Origin: Novosphingobium sp. AP12
GTDB taxonomy: Bacteria > Pseudomonadota > Alphaproteobacteria > Sphingomonadales > Sphingomonadaceae
NCBI RefSeq assembly: GCF_000281975.1
Contig: NZ_AKKE01000031.1
Span: forward strand, 1-47,699
Length of the DNA: 47,699 nt
Direction: 5' to 3'
The position numbers were made by a program, and so were the translations under genes. The first letter of the stretch is position 1. Each line of letters starts with the position of its first letter. Below are positions 16,096-25,633 of this stretch, in pieces. The notes beneath the pieces are model-generated. The model did not search any database, was not told where the DNA came from, and was given only the letters and a program-made list of their open reading frames with translations.

Positions 16096-16944
16096 ATGAG
16101 CTGGCTCGACAAGGTACGCAATTCGCTTTCGAACCTTTCGAAACGCGATACGCCGGACACGCTCTGGATGAAATGCCCGAGCTGCGGCGAAATGCTCTAC
16201 GCCAAGGACTTCGAGGCCAACCTCTCGGTCTGCCCGAAGTGCGAGCATCACGGCCGCATCGGCGCCAAGGCGCGCTTCGACCAGCTGCTCGACGCCGGCT
16301 ACTCGGTCCTGCCGACGCCGAAGGTACCCGAGAACCCGCTGAATTTCCGGGATACCAAGAAGTATCCCGACCGCCTCAAGGCCGCCCGCGCGGCCAATCC
16401 CTATCCTGACGCGCTGACCAACGCGCTCGGCACAATCGAGGGCGCCAAGGCGGTGCTCGGTGTGCAGGACTTCGCCTTCATGGGCGGCTCGATGGGCATG
16501 GCCGTGGGCGCCGCTTTCGTGGCGGGCGTCGAGAAAGCCATCGCCGAGAACTGCGCCTACGTCATCTGCACGGCGGCGGGCGGCGCGCGCATGCAGGAGG
16601 GCATCCTCTCGCTCATGCAGATGCCCAAGACCACGGTCGCCACCCGCCGCCTCGCGGCGGCCGGCCTGCCCTACATCGTCGTCCTGACCGATCCCACGAC
16701 CGGCGGCGTCACCGCCAGCTACGCCATGCTCGGCGACGTGCAGATCGCGGAGCCCGGCGCGCTCATCGGCTTCGCCGGCCAGCGCGTGATCCAGGACACG
16801 ATCCGAGAAAAACTCCCCGACGGCTTCCAGCGCGCCGAGTACCTCCATGCCCACGGCATGGTCGACATGGTGGTCCATCGCAAGGACCTCAAAGGCACGC
16901 TGGCCATGCTGCTCGGATACCTTGCACGAAAGGAAGTCGCGTGA
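16096..16944 (+). CDS. accD: Acetyl-CoA carboxylase carboxyltransferase subunit beta
   Basis: 282-residue beta subunit which, with AccA, transfers the carboxyl group from biotin to acetyl-CoA to make malonyl-CoA for fatty acid synthesis. The N-terminal zinc ribbon has all four cysteines (Cys27, Cys30, Cys46, Cys49 in [10 protein letters not shown] and VCPKCEHHG). The crotonase-like core shows [40 protein letters not shown] and [20 protein letters not shown]. First gene of a D-B-C-A cluster; its stop overlaps the accB GTG start. In most alphaproteobacteria accD follows trpA, so this placement is unusual. Confidence 0.97.
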   Translation: MSWLDKVRNSLSNLSKRDTPDTLWMKCPSCGEMLYAKDFEANLSVCPKCEHHGRIGAKARFDQLLDAGYSVLPTPKVPENPLNFRDTKKYPDRLKAARAANPYPDALTNALGTIEGAKAVLGVQDFAFMGGSMGMAVGAAFVAGVEKAIAENCAYVICTAAGGARMQEGILSLMQMPKTTVATRRLAAAGLPYIVVLTDPTTGGVTASYAMLGDVQIAEPGALIGFAGQRVIQDTIREKLPDGFQRAEYLHAHGMVDMVVHRKDLKGTLAMLLGYLARKEVA

Positions 16945-17390
16945 ATATCGATAGCGCCCTGGTTCGCGAACTCGCCGAACTGCTCGCCGAAACCGGCCTG
17001 TCCGAAATCGAGGTCGAGGACGGCGGCGCCAAGATCCGCGTCTCGCGCCAGATGATTCAGCAGATGGCCGCCGCGCCCGCGTTCGCGCCTGCCGCAGCCG
17101 CTGCCCCCGCAGCAGCCGCTCCGGTCGCCGCCGAGGCCGCGCCTGCCGCCGCCCCGGTCGATGCGGTCAAGTCGCCGATGGTCGGCACCGTCTACCTCGC
17201 CGCAGAGCCCAGCGCGCCGAACTTCATCTCGTTGGGCAAGGCCGTCAAGCAGGGCGACGTCCTGCTGATCGTCGAGGCCATGAAGGTCATGAACCAGATC
17301 ACCGCGCCCAAGTCGGGCACCGTGACCGCGATCCTCGTCGACAACCAGCAGCCGGTCGAGTTCGACCAGCCGCTCGTCGTGATCGGCTGA
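16941..17390 (+). CDS. accB: Biotin carboxyl carrier protein of acetyl-CoA carboxylase
   Basis: 149-residue BCCP. The biotinylated lysine is Lys115 in [13 protein letters not shown]. The thumb segment ([15 protein letters not shown]) marks it as an acetyl-CoA-type BCCP rather than the carrier of a propionyl or pyruvate carboxylase. An alanine/proline-rich mobile linker covers about residues 44-72 and the N-terminus has a helical dimer or AccC-binding region. The start is GTG at 16941, overlapping the accD stop as GTGA. This start gives the family-like [15 protein letters not shown] and implies translational coupling. Confidence 0.96.
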   Translation: MNIDSALVRELAELLAETGLSEIEVEDGGAKIRVSRQMIQQMAAAPAFAPAAAAAPAAAAPVAAEAAPAAAPVDAVKSPMVGTVYLAAEPSAPNFISLGKAVKQGDVLLIVEAMKVMNQITAPKSGTVTAILVDNQQPVEFDQPLVVIG

Positions 17391-17403
17391 GAACGGGACT
17401 GAC

Positions 17404-18756
17404 ATGGCCATCAAGCGCCTCCTGATTGCCAACCGCGGCGAAATCGCGCTGCGCATCCACCGCGCCGCGCGCGAGATGGGCATCGAGACCGTCGCGGTGC
17501 ACTCCACCGCCGACGCCGACGCCATGCACGTGCGCCTGGCAGACCACGCGGTCTGCATCGGCCCGCCCGCCGCGAAGGACAGCTACCTCAACGTCGCCGC
17601 GATCATCTCGGCCGCCGAGATCACGCAGGCCGACGCGATCCACCCCGGCTACGGCTTCCTCTCCGAGAACGCCCGCTTCGCCGAGATCGTCGAGGCGCAC
17701 GGCCTGAAGTGGGTCGGCCCCAAGCCCGAGCACATCCGCACGATGGGCGACAAGGTCGAGGCCAAGCGCACCGCGGGCGCGCTGGGCCTCCCGCTGGTCC
17801 CCGGCTCGGACGGTGCGATCGAGGACTTCGACGAGGCGCGCGCGCTGGCGGCGACGATCGGCTACCCGGTCATCATCAAAGCCGCTTCGGGCGGCGGCGG
17901 CCGCGGCATGAAGGTCGTCAACAACGCCGAGGAACTCGAAAGCCAGATGGGCCAAGCCCGTTCGGAGGCGAAGGCCGCTTTCGGCGACGCCACCGTCTAC
18001 ATGGAAAAGTACCTCGGCAATCCGCGCCACATCGAGTTCCAGATCTTCGGTGACGGCAACGGCGCGGCGGTCCACCTGGGCGAGCGCGACTGCTCGCTCC
18101 AGCGCCGCCACCAGAAGGTGCTGGAAGAAGCTCCCTCGCCGGTCATCACCCCCGAGGAACGCGACCGCATGGGCGGCATCGTCGCCAAGGCCATGGCCGA
18201 CATGGCCTATCGCGGCGCCGGCACCATCGAGTTCCTCTGGGAGAACGGCGAGTTCTACTTCATCGAGATGAACACCCGCCTGCAGGTGGAGCATCCGGTG
18301 ACCGAGGCCATCACCGGCGTCGACCTCGTGCGCGAGCAGATCCGCATCGCCGACGGCCAGGGCCTCGCCTTCACGCAGGACGAGATCGAGTTCAAGGGCC
18401 ACGCGATCGAGTGCCGCATCAACGCGGAAGACCCCTGGACCTTCGCGCCCTCGCCGGGCCTCGTGACCAACTACCACGCCGCCGGCGGCATGAACGTGCG
18501 CGTCGATTCGGGCCTCTACGCGGGCTACCGGGTGCCGCCGTACTACGATTCGATGATCGGCAAGCTGATCGTCTCGGGCCGCAGCCGCAACGGCGCCATC
18601 ATGCGCCTCAAGCGCGCGCTGGAGGAGATGGTGATCGACGGCGTCAAGACGTCGATCCCGCTGCACCAGGCCCTGCTGGAAGACCCCGAGTTCCAGACCG
18701 GCGACTACACGATCAAGTGGCTGGAAGAGTGGCTCGCCAAGCGCGCGGCCCACTGA
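17404..18756 (+). CDS. accC: Biotin carboxylase subunit of acetyl-CoA carboxylase
   Basis: 450-residue ATP-grasp enzyme that carboxylates biotin on AccB using bicarbonate and ATP. It has [20 protein letters not shown], the glycine-rich lid [35 protein letters not shown] and the active-site [20 protein letters not shown]. Length is standard for stand-alone AccC, with no fused BCCP. It starts 13 bases after accB. This pair is usually behind aroQ in related bacteria; here it is flanked by accD and accA. Confidence 0.97.
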   Translation: MAIKRLLIANRGEIALRIHRAAREMGIETVAVHSTADADAMHVRLADHAVCIGPPAAKDSYLNVAAIISAAEITQADAIHPGYGFLSENARFAEIVEAHGLKWVGPKPEHIRTMGDKVEAKRTAGALGLPLVPGSDGAIEDFDEARALAATIGYPVIIKAASGGGGRGMKVVNNAEELESQMGQARSEAKAAFGDATVYMEKYLGNPRHIEFQIFGDGNGAAVHLGERDCSLQRRHQKVLEEAPSPVITPEERDRMGGIVAKAMADMAYRGAGTIEFLWENGEFYFIEMNTRLQVEHPVTEAITGVDLVREQIRIADGQGLAFTQDEIEFKGHAIECRINAEDPWTFAPSPGLVTNYHAAGGMNVRVDSGLYAGYRVPPYYDSMIGKLIVSGRSRNGAIMRLKRALEEMVIDGVKTSIPLHQALLEDPEFQTGDYTIKWLEEWLAKRAAH

Positions 18757-18782
18757 GCTGAAACAAGACTGACTGGACTGCC

Positions 18783-19730
18783 ATGATTTCGTTCCTGGAC
18801 TTCGAAAAGCCGATCGCCGAGCTGGAAGCGCGCATCGCCGAACTGCGCGCGACCGCCAGCGGCAGCGACCTCGACATCGAGAGCGAGATCGGCAAGCTGG
18901 AGAAGAAGAGCTCCGGCATGCTCGTCGCGACTTATGCCAAGCTCACGCCCTGGCAGAAGACGCAGGTCGCCCGCCACCCGCAGCGCCCGCACTTCCTCGA
19001 CTACATCCGGCTCATCTTCACCGACTTCGTGCCGCTGGCCGGCGACCGGGTCTACGGCGAGGACGAGGCGATCGTCGGCGGTCTCGCCACGCTGGACGGC
19101 CGCAAGGTCGTGGTCATCGGCCACGAGAAGGGCCACGACACCCCCAGCCGCATCAAGCACAACTTCGGCTCGGCCAAGCCGGAGGGCTACCGCAAGGCGA
19201 TCCGCCTGATGGAGCTGGCGAGCAAGTTCGGCCTGCCGGTCGTCACCCTCGTCGACACCGCCGGCGCCTTCCCCGGCATCGAGGCGGAGGAGCGCGGCCA
19301 GGCCGAGGCCATCGCCCGCTCGACCGAGGCCTGTCTCGCGCTCGAAGTGCCGATGGTCGCCGCGATCGTCGGCGAAGGCGGCTCGGGCGGCGCGATCGCC
19401 ATCGCGGCGGCAAACAAGGTCCTGATGCTCGAGCACGCGATCTACTCGGTGATCTCGCCCGAGGGCGCGTCCTCGATCCTGTGGCGCACCTCCGACAAGG
19501 CAGCCGAGGCGGCCACCGCCATGAAGGTGACGGCGCAGGACCTCCTCGGCCTCAAGGTGATCGACGCCGTCGTGCCCGAGCCCACCGGCGGCGCCCACCG
19601 CGACCCTGCCGCCACCGCCCGCGCGCTGGCCGATGCGCTGGGGCATGAACTGGACGCGCTGGGTGCGCTCAGTGGCCCCCAGCTGGTCCGCCAGCGCGAA
19701 GACCGCTTCCTGGCGATCGGCTCGCTCTGA
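18783..19730 (+). CDS. accA: Acetyl-CoA carboxylase carboxyltransferase subunit alpha
   Basis: 315-residue alpha subunit that pairs with AccD. The N-terminal helical segment MISFLDFEKPIAELEARIAE is characteristic. The catalytic core shows RVYGEDEAIVGGLA, FGSAKPEGYRKAIRLMELAS, VVTLVDTAGAFPGIEAEERG and AIVGEGGSGGAIAIAAANKV. Last gene of the cluster, 26 bases after accC, and followed at once by a stem-loop. Having D, B, C and A in a row would let all subunits be made from one message. Confidence 0.97.
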   Translation: MISFLDFEKPIAELEARIAELRATASGSDLDIESEIGKLEKKSSGMLVATYAKLTPWQKTQVARHPQRPHFLDYIRLIFTDFVPLAGDRVYGEDEAIVGGLATLDGRKVVVIGHEKGHDTPSRIKHNFGSAKPEGYRKAIRLMELASKFGLPVVTLVDTAGAFPGIEAEERGQAEAIARSTEACLALEVPMVAAIVGEGGSGGAIAIAAANKVLMLEHAIYSVISPEGASSILWRTSDKAAEAATAMKVTAQDLLGLKVIDAVVPEPTGGAHRDPAATARALADALGHELDALGALSGPQLVRQREDRFLAIGSL

Positions 19731-19736
19731 GGGAAT

Positions 19737-19765
19737 CGTCGTCCCGGATCGAGCCCGGGACGACG
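19737..19765 (+). terminator. Hairpin after accA (GTCGTCCCGG family)
   Basis: A perfect 11-bp stem, CGTCGTCCCGG / CCGGGACGACG, with a 7-base loop, 6 bases after the accA stop. There is no T-run, so it is not a classical intrinsic terminator. It may slow or end transcription, or protect the 3' end. Same repeat family as at 15563-15594. Confidence 0.5.
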
Positions 19766-19929
19766 GCCGCGGCATGACCCGCTCTAATAAATGCAGCGCT
19801 GCGTCCGGTTAATGGCAATGGACGGCAACACCCCCCGCCGATAGGGCAAAATCCCGACAGGAACCTCGCTGCGGCGAGGCACCGGAACCGCACAATGCAG
19901 CGGTCCGGCACAGGGGTCGGGCATACATC

Positions 19930-22416
19930 ATGAGCCTTTCAAGGCATTCGAATCTCGGTAGAAGCGCGCTTGTTTTGAGCGCGCTGGTCACCGCCGCCAC
20001 CGTCTACGCCGCCGCGCAGGACGGCGCGCCGGTCAACGCGCAGGCCGGCATGACGCGCCCGCAGCAGGCCGCCTTCGTCGAGCCGATGCTCGGCGAATAC
20101 TGCTCGCGCTGCCATAACGACATCGACAAGGTCGCCGACCTCTCGGTGGAGGACCTCAAGGCAGACGACCTGCGCACCGGCCGCAATGCCGACGCCTGGG
20201 AGAAGATCCTGCGCCGCGTCGCCGCCGGTGAAATGCCGCCCCACGGCAAGACCCAGCCCGCCCCCGAAATGCGCGCCGCCTTCGTGGGCTGGCTCGACAC
20301 CTCGCGCGCAGGCTACCTCGCCGCCAACCCCGATCCGGGCCGCGCCACGATCCGCCGCCTCAACCGCGTCGAATACGCCAACGCGGTACGCGACCTGCTC
20401 TCCCTCGACGTCGATTTCAGCCGCGAGCTGCCGGCCGACAACTCCGGCTTCGGCTTCGACAACATCTCCGACGTTCTCAGCGTCTCGCCCACGCTGATGG
20501 AGCGCTACGTCGCGGTCGCCGGCAAGGTCGGCCGCATGGCGACCGGGCTGACCAGCCGGCGCGAGATCGTCACCACCTGGCAGGTGCCCAAGGACGGCTC
20601 GGTCAAGAACTCGGGCGTCCCCGCCTGGAACGAGCGCGCCGGCGCCAACCTCCCGCTCGCCTCGCGCGGCGGCTACGCCCAGCGCTACTACGCGCGCCAC
20701 GACGGCACCTACGAGATCGCCGCCTGGCTCAATTCGAACAGCAACAACGAGACCGACCGCATGGCGGAGGACAAGGTCTCGCTCCGGGTCCCGATGAAGG
20801 CCGGCTCGCACCTCGTCGCGCTGTCGTTCCGCCGCACCCTCGCGCCGTCCGAGAAGGTGCAGGTGCTGCGCAACGACCTCGACAAAGTGCCGGTGCCGCT
20901 CGATGCGCCCAAGCTGCTCCCGCTCGACGTGTGGGTGGACGGCAAGCTGGCGCGGACGCTGAGCGTGCCCAGCTACCGCATGCACGCGCGCTATGCGCAG
21001 CAGACCTTCCCGCGAGACATCCTCCAGGTCGACGTCGCCGGCCCGTTCGACGCCAAAGGCGTGCCCGACACCCCCAGCCGCCGCGCCGTGTTCCTCTGCG
21101 CCCCGCGCAAGGCCAGCGAGGAGGACGCCTGCGCCTCCCGCATCGTCACCGCCCTCGCCCGCCGCGCGTGGCGCCGGCCGGTCGGCAGCTTCGACATTGC
21201 CCCATTGATGCGCATCTACGCCGAGGAGCGGAAAGCGTCCGACTTCGAGCACGGCGTCGAAGCGGCGCTGGAGGCCATCCTCGTCTCGCCCGAGTTCCTC
21301 TTCGTGGTCGAGCGCGATCCGCAAGGCGCGATGCCCGGCAGCGTCGCGCGCGTCTCCGACCTCGAACTCGCCACGCGCCTGTCGCTGTTCCTGTGGAGTT
21401 CGATCCCCGACGACCGCCTGCTGACCCTCGCCGAACAGGGCAAGCTCGCCCAGCCCGCCGTGATGAACGCCGAGATCGCGCGGATGCTCGCCGACCCGCG
21501 CGCGCGGGCGCTGACCACCAACTTCGCCGGACAGTGGCTCTACCTGCGCAACCTCGACCAGCAGCGGCCCGACATCGAGGTGTTCCCGCAGTTCGACACC
21601 CGCCTCAAGAGCGCAATGGCGACCGAGACAGAGATGTTCTTCGCCGACGTGCTGCGCGCCAATCGCCCGGTGCTCGACTTCATTTCGGCCGACTACACCT
21701 TCCTCAACCAGCGCCTCGCCGAGCACTACGGCATCCCCGGCGTCTCCGGCCCCGCCTTCCGCCGCGTCAGCCTCGACCCGGCCTGGCATCGCGGCGGGCT
21801 GCTGGGGCAGGCGAGCATCCTCACCGTCACGTCCTACGGCAACCACACCAGCGTCGTGAAGCGCGGCAAGTGGATCCTCGACAACATGCTCGCCGCCGCC
21901 CCGCCGCCGCCGCCGCCGGACATCCCCGCGCTCAAGACCGAGCACGACGGCCGCCAGCTCACCGCGCGCCAGCAGCTCGAGCTGCACCGCATCAACCCAA
22001 CCTGCGCCGCCTGTCACGTCAAGATGGACCCGCTCGGCTTCAGCCTCGAGAACTTCGACGCCGTCGGCGCGTGGCGCACGGTCGACGCCGGCCAGTCGAT
22101 CGACGCGATGGCGACGCTGCCGGACGGCGCCAAGTTCGAAGGCATCACCGGCCTCCAGCGCGTGCTGATGGACCGCAGGGACGAGTTCACCCGCGCCTTC
22201 ACCGAGCGGCTGATGACCTACGCCCTCGCCCGCGGCCTGAACGCCAACGACATGCCGGCGGTGCGCGCCATCTCGGCAGACGCGGCCGCCGACCAATACC
22301 GCATCCAGACTATCGTGCACGGCATCGCCACCAGCCCCGCCTTCACCCTGCGCCGGGTGCCGGAACGCTACAAGGCGGCGTTTGCCCAGCCTGCCCAAAG
22401 GAGCCTCCGCAAGTGA
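19930..22416 (+). CDS. Exported DUF1587/DUF1592/DUF1588/DUF1585 di-heme protein
   Basis: 828 residues with an N-terminal signal segment (LVLSALVTAATVYAAAQ). There are two haem c motifs: Cys58-Ser-Arg-Cys61-His62 near the N-terminus and Cys692-Ala-Ala-Cys695-His696 near the C-terminus, followed by KMDPLGFSLENFDAVG. Domains in order by recognisable blocks: haem-binding segment, DUF1587 (IRRLNRVEYANAVRDLL, about 138-190), DUF1592 (about 400-545), DUF1588 (LGQASILTVTSYGNHTSVVK, about 625-660) and DUF1585 at the end. These domains come from planctomycete-type cytochromes. The reaction is unknown; a periplasmic oxidoreductase is a reasonable inference. It is followed by the DUF1552 gene with a 4-base overlap, a pairing that recurs in many bacteria. 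Confidence 0.88.
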   Translation: MSLSRHSNLGRSALVLSALVTAATVYAAAQDGAPVNAQAGMTRPQQAAFVEPMLGEYCSRCHNDIDKVADLSVEDLKADDLRTGRNADAWEKILRRVAAGEMPPHGKTQPAPEMRAAFVGWLDTSRAGYLAANPDPGRATIRRLNRVEYANAVRDLLSLDVDFSRELPADNSGFGFDNISDVLSVSPTLMERYVAVAGKVGRMATGLTSRREIVTTWQVPKDGSVKNSGVPAWNERAGANLPLASRGGYAQRYYARHDGTYEIAAWLNSNSNNETDRMAEDKVSLRVPMKAGSHLVALSFRRTLAPSEKVQVLRNDLDKVPVPLDAPKLLPLDVWVDGKLARTLSVPSYRMHARYAQQTFPRDILQVDVAGPFDAKGVPDTPSRRAVFLCAPRKASEEDACASRIVTALARRAWRRPVGSFDIAPLMRIYAEERKASDFEHGVEAALEAILVSPEFLFVVERDPQGAMPGSVARVSDLELATRLSLFLWSSIPDDRLLTLAEQGKLAQPAVMNAEIARMLADPRARALTTNFAGQWLYLRNLDQQRPDIEVFPQFDTRLKSAMATETEMFFADVLRANRPVLDFISADYTFLNQRLAEHYGIPGVSGPAFRRVSLDPAWHRGGLLGQASILTVTSYGNHTSVVKRGKWILDNMLAAAPPPPPPDIPALKTEHDGRQLTARQQLELHRINPTCAACHVKMDPLGFSLENFDAVGAWRTVDAGQSIDAMATLPDGAKFEGITGLQRVLMDRRDEFTRAFTERLMTYALARGLNANDMPAVRAISADAAADQYRIQTIVHGIATSPAFTLRRVPERYKAAFAQPAQRSLRK

Positions 22417-23750
22417 GAGTGATCCGCCCCGCCCTCTCCCGCCGCACCATACTGCGCGGGCTCGGCGCCACGATGGCGCTGCCTTTCCTCGAAGCGATGA
22501 TGCCGAGCAGCGCCGCCGCCGACGTGGGCGCGCGGCCCAAGCGGCTCCAGGTGTTCTACTCGCCGAACGGCATGACCATGCCCGGCTTCCAGCCCACCGC
22601 GACCGGCGCCGATTTCGTCCTGCCGCCGACGCTGGAGCCGCTCGCGCCGCACCGCGCGCAGATCGCCGTGATCAGCGGCCTCGGTCACCCACAGGCCGCC
22701 GCCATGGGCGACAGACCAGCCGGCCACGGCCGCTCGTGCCCCGCGTTCCTCACCGGTGCCCACGCCCGGCAGACCGAGGGCCCGGACATCCGTGCTGGCG
22801 TGTCGATGGACCAGGTCTTCGCCGCGCACCTTGGGGATGCCACCCCGCTCGCCTCGCTTGAACTGGGCATCGACCAGGCGAGCCTGCTGGGCTCGTGCGA
22901 CATCAACTATTCCTGCGCCTACACCAACGGCATCTCCTGGCTCACCCCGACCGTGCCGCTGCCGGTCGAGGCCAACCCGCGAGCGGTGTTCGAGCGCCTG
23001 TTCGGCGACGGTGACACCGATGAAGCGGGCCGCCTCGCCCAGCTGCGCCGCCAGTCCTCGATCCTCGACTTCGTGATGGAGGACACCCGGCGCCTCTCCA
23101 CCCAGCTCGGCATGGCGGACCGCCACAAGCTCGACGAATACCTCGACGCGACCCGCGCGATCGAGAAGCGCATCCAGCGCAGCGCCGTCTCGCCCGCCAC
23201 CGCGCAGGCCGCCGACCTCCAGCAACCCGCCGGCATCCCCGACGATTTCGCCGAGCACGTGAAGCTGATGATCGACCTGCAGGTCCTCGCCATGCAGGCC
23301 GACATCACCCGCGTGGGCACCTTCATGATCGGGCGCGAGCTGTCGAACCGCACCTATCCCGAGATCGGCGTGCCGGATTCGCACCACATGCTCAGCCACC
23401 ACGGCAACAACCCCGACAAGATGGCGAGCCTCGCGAAGATCAACCGCTACCACATGGAGTTCTTCGCCCATTACCTCCAGCGCATGAAGGACACGCGCGA
23501 CGGCGAGGGCTCGCTGCTCGACCGCACGCTGGTGATCCGGGGCTCGGCCTTCGGCGATTCCAACGAGCATGACTTCATGGACCTGCCGGTGGTCGTCGCC
23601 GGCGGCCTGGTAAAGGGCGGGCGGCACGTCCGGGTCGAAAAGGGCACTAGCATGTCGAACCTGATGCTCGCGGGCCTGAACGCGCTGGATGTGCCGACGG
23701 CCAAGTTCGGCGACAGCACCGGCCCGCTGCGGGAACTGACCGATGCCTGA
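22413..23750 (+). CDS. Tat-exported DUF1552 protein
   Basis: 445 residues. I place the start at the GTG at 22413, which overlaps the preceding stop (GTGA) and lies 10 bases after AAAGGAG. The N-terminus has the twin-arginine motif SRRTILRGLG followed by a hydrophobic stretch (ATMALPFLEAMMP), so it is exported folded. The body matches DUF1552, a distant relative of the alkaline-phosphatase/sulfatase-like DUF1501 proteins: VFYSPNGMTMPGF, GHGRSCPAFLTGA, GVSMDQVFA, VPDSHHMLSHHGN and VIRGSAFGDSNEHD. The conserved His/Asp/Ser residues suggest a metal centre. It always accompanies the DUF1592 protein in such loci, suggesting a joint function. Confidence 0.87.
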   Translation: MRVIRPALSRRTILRGLGATMALPFLEAMMPSSAAADVGARPKRLQVFYSPNGMTMPGFQPTATGADFVLPPTLEPLAPHRAQIAVISGLGHPQAAAMGDRPAGHGRSCPAFLTGAHARQTEGPDIRAGVSMDQVFAAHLGDATPLASLELGIDQASLLGSCDINYSCAYTNGISWLTPTVPLPVEANPRAVFERLFGDGDTDEAGRLAQLRRQSSILDFVMEDTRRLSTQLGMADRHKLDEYLDATRAIEKRIQRSAVSPATAQAADLQQPAGIPDDFAEHVKLMIDLQVLAMQADITRVGTFMIGRELSNRTYPEIGVPDSHHMLSHHGNNPDKMASLAKINRYHMEFFAHYLQRMKDTRDGEGSLLDRTLVIRGSAFGDSNEHDFMDLPVVVAGGLVKGGRHVRVEKGTSMSNLMLAGLNALDVPTAKFGDSTGPLRELTDA

Positions 23751-25122
23751 CCAAGATCACGCACCCCAGTCCCGTTCGTGTCGAGGTGGTGCGTACTCCA
23801 AAGCCCTCGGCGTGGTTTTGCTCGCGCTCGTCAGCGCCCCAGCCTACGCGCAGACAGACACTCTGGCCGAAGCCATCACCGCCAGCGACCTCGCAGGGAC
23901 CGAGGCTGCGCTCAAGGCCGGGACCAGCCCGAACGAGCCGCTGGCCTACGGCGAAAGCCCCCTCGCCCGCGCGATCGAGACGCAGGAGCCGGCGATGGTC
24001 GCGCTGCTGCTGGCAAACGGCGCGAAACCGAACACCGCCGACGCCGAGGGCCTCACCCCCCTCGCCCTCGCCTGCGAGCGCGGCAACGAAGGCATCGTCG
24101 CCCAGCTGCTCGACGCCCGCGCCGACGTGCGCAAGGCCGGCCCCGACGGCTCCACGCCGCTAGCCGTCTGCGCCCGCTATTCCACGGCGAACACCGTTGC
24201 CAAGATGCTGGCCAAGGGCGCCAAGGTCGACGCTCCCGACTCGCGCGGGCAGACGTCGCTGATGTGGGCTGCCTCGGCGGGCCATGTCGAGGCGATCGGC
24301 CTGCTGCTCAAGGCCGGTGCCAAGGTGAACCGCGTGACGGCCGAAGGCTTCACCCCGCTGTTCTTCGCCATCGCCAGCGGCTCGGGCGAGGCCACGCGCG
24401 CCTTGCTGGACGCAGGCGCCGACGCTTCCCATCGCGGACCGGAGAACACCAGCGCCGCGCAGCTCGCCATGTACCAGAAGAACTGGCGCGCCGCGCAGAT
24501 GCTCGTCGAGCGCGGCGGTGTCGACCTCGCCGAACGCGACCGCAACGGCGAGCAAATGCTTCACGCCGCGGCCGCCGGGGGCGACGAAGCGCTGGTTTCC
24601 GTCCTCCTCGCCAAGGGCGCCGACGCCAACGGACTTACCGGCCCCTCGCGCATCAAGTGGGTGACCGAGGCGAACTTCGGCATGCCGCCGCCGCCCGTGC
24701 CGCCCACGCCGCCGCTGCTGGTCGCCGCCCAGCACGGGCAGGTCGCGGTGATGAAGCGCCTCGTCGCGGGCGGGGCGAACCCGGCCTTCGTCGCCGAGAA
24801 CGGCGTCAACGTCGTCCTCGCCGCTGCGTCGGGCCACAGCGCTGCCGCTCTCGCGGAAGCCCTCGCCCTCGCGCCCGGCGCCAATGTCGCCGACGCCAAG
24901 GGCACGACGGCGCTGCATCTCCTGCTCGGCGGCGGGATGGCCCCGGAACTGCCGGCGATGCTCCGCGTCCTGGCGACCCACGGCGCCCGCCCCGACCTTG
25001 CCAACAAGAAGGGCACCACGCCCGCGCAGATGGCCGAGGGCGGCCTTGCGACTGTAAAAGCGGTCTACGATCAAGTCTTTGGTCAAAAGGCCCCGCCCGT
25101 GTTAGCCAGTAACCATCCTTGA
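23743..25122 (+). CDS. Exported ankyrin-repeat protein
   Basis: 459 residues with a signal peptide (ALGVVLLALVSAPAYAQ, cleavage likely after Ala36), then ankyrin repeats for most of the length. Examples are SPLARAIETQEPAMVALLLA, TPLALACERGNEGIVAQLLD, TSLMWAASAGHVEAIGLLLK and TPLFFAIASGSGEATRALLD. About residues 310-325 form a proline-rich break (PPPPVPPTPP) before the last repeats. No enzymatic domain is visible, so it is probably a periplasmic scaffold. The start overlaps the end of the DUF1552 gene by 8 bases, which ties it to that exported module; it may hold the di-heme and DUF1552 proteins together. Confidence 0.9.
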   Translation: MPDQDHAPQSRSCRGGAYSKALGVVLLALVSAPAYAQTDTLAEAITASDLAGTEAALKAGTSPNEPLAYGESPLARAIETQEPAMVALLLANGAKPNTADAEGLTPLALACERGNEGIVAQLLDARADVRKAGPDGSTPLAVCARYSTANTVAKMLAKGAKVDAPDSRGQTSLMWAASAGHVEAIGLLLKAGAKVNRVTAEGFTPLFFAIASGSGEATRALLDAGADASHRGPENTSAAQLAMYQKNWRAAQMLVERGGVDLAERDRNGEQMLHAAAAGGDEALVSVLLAKGADANGLTGPSRIKWVTEANFGMPPPPVPPTPPLLVAAQHGQVAVMKRLVAGGANPAFVAENGVNVVLAAASGHSAAALAEALALAPGANVADAKGTTALHLLLGGGMAPELPAMLRVLATHGARPDLANKKGTTPAQMAEGGLATVKAVYDQVFGQKAPPVLASNHP

Positions 25123-25153
25123 TTCACACAAACCGAACGGGATCGACAAAACC

Positions 25154-25630
25154 ATGACGCTTTCGAAAAGCCTTTCCCTTGCCGCTCTCGGCATGTCCGC
25201 CGCGCTCGTCGTCGCCACCAGCACGATGGCGATCGCCGCATCCCCCGCCGCCACCGCCGTCACCACCCGCCAGGCCAACTTCAAGAAGATGGGCGGCGCG
25301 ATGAAGGTCCTGAAGGACCAGATCTCCAGCGGCGCGATCTCCAAGGCCGAAGCCGTCGCCGCCGCCAAGACCCTCGCCGCCACCGGACGCGCGCAGGCCA
25401 AGCTGTTCCCCAACGGCAGCGGCGCTTCCGCAGGCGTCAAGACCGACGCGCTGCCCGCAATCTGGACCAACCGCACTGTATTCGACGGCCAGATGAAGGC
25501 CTATATCGCCCAGGCCGACAAGATGGTCGTCGCCGCGAACACCGGCAACGTCGATGCCGTCACCGCGCAGTTCAAGGCCGTGGGCGGCACCTGCGGCTCG
25601 TGCCACAAGCAGTTCCGCGCGGACAACTGA
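25154..25630 (+). CDS. Cytochrome c'
   Basis: 158-residue precursor of a cytochrome c'. The signal peptide ends near MAIAASPAA (about residue 30). The mature protein is a four-helix bundle with a single C-terminal haem attachment, Cys147-Gly-Ser-Cys150-His151 (GGTCGSCHKQF). It starts with RQANFKKMGGAMKVLKDQI, the usual first helix. Cytochromes c' bind NO and CO and are linked to nitrosative-stress protection or electron transfer. It is 3 bases before the b561 gene, a common pair in which the b561 protein probably reduces it. Confidence 0.93.
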   Translation: MTLSKSLSLAALGMSAALVVATSTMAIAASPAATAVTTRQANFKKMGGAMKVLKDQISSGAISKAEAVAAAKTLAATGRAQAKLFPNGSGASAGVKTDALPAIWTNRTVFDGQMKAYIAQADKMVVAANTGNVDAVTAQFKAVGGTCGSCHKQFRADN

Positions 25631-25633
25631 TCC

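Noticed and set aside
19939..22398. 819-codon minus-strand frame opposite the DUF1592 gene
   Set aside because: Mirrors the real gene with haem motifs; composition is typical of an antisense frame in GC-rich DNA.
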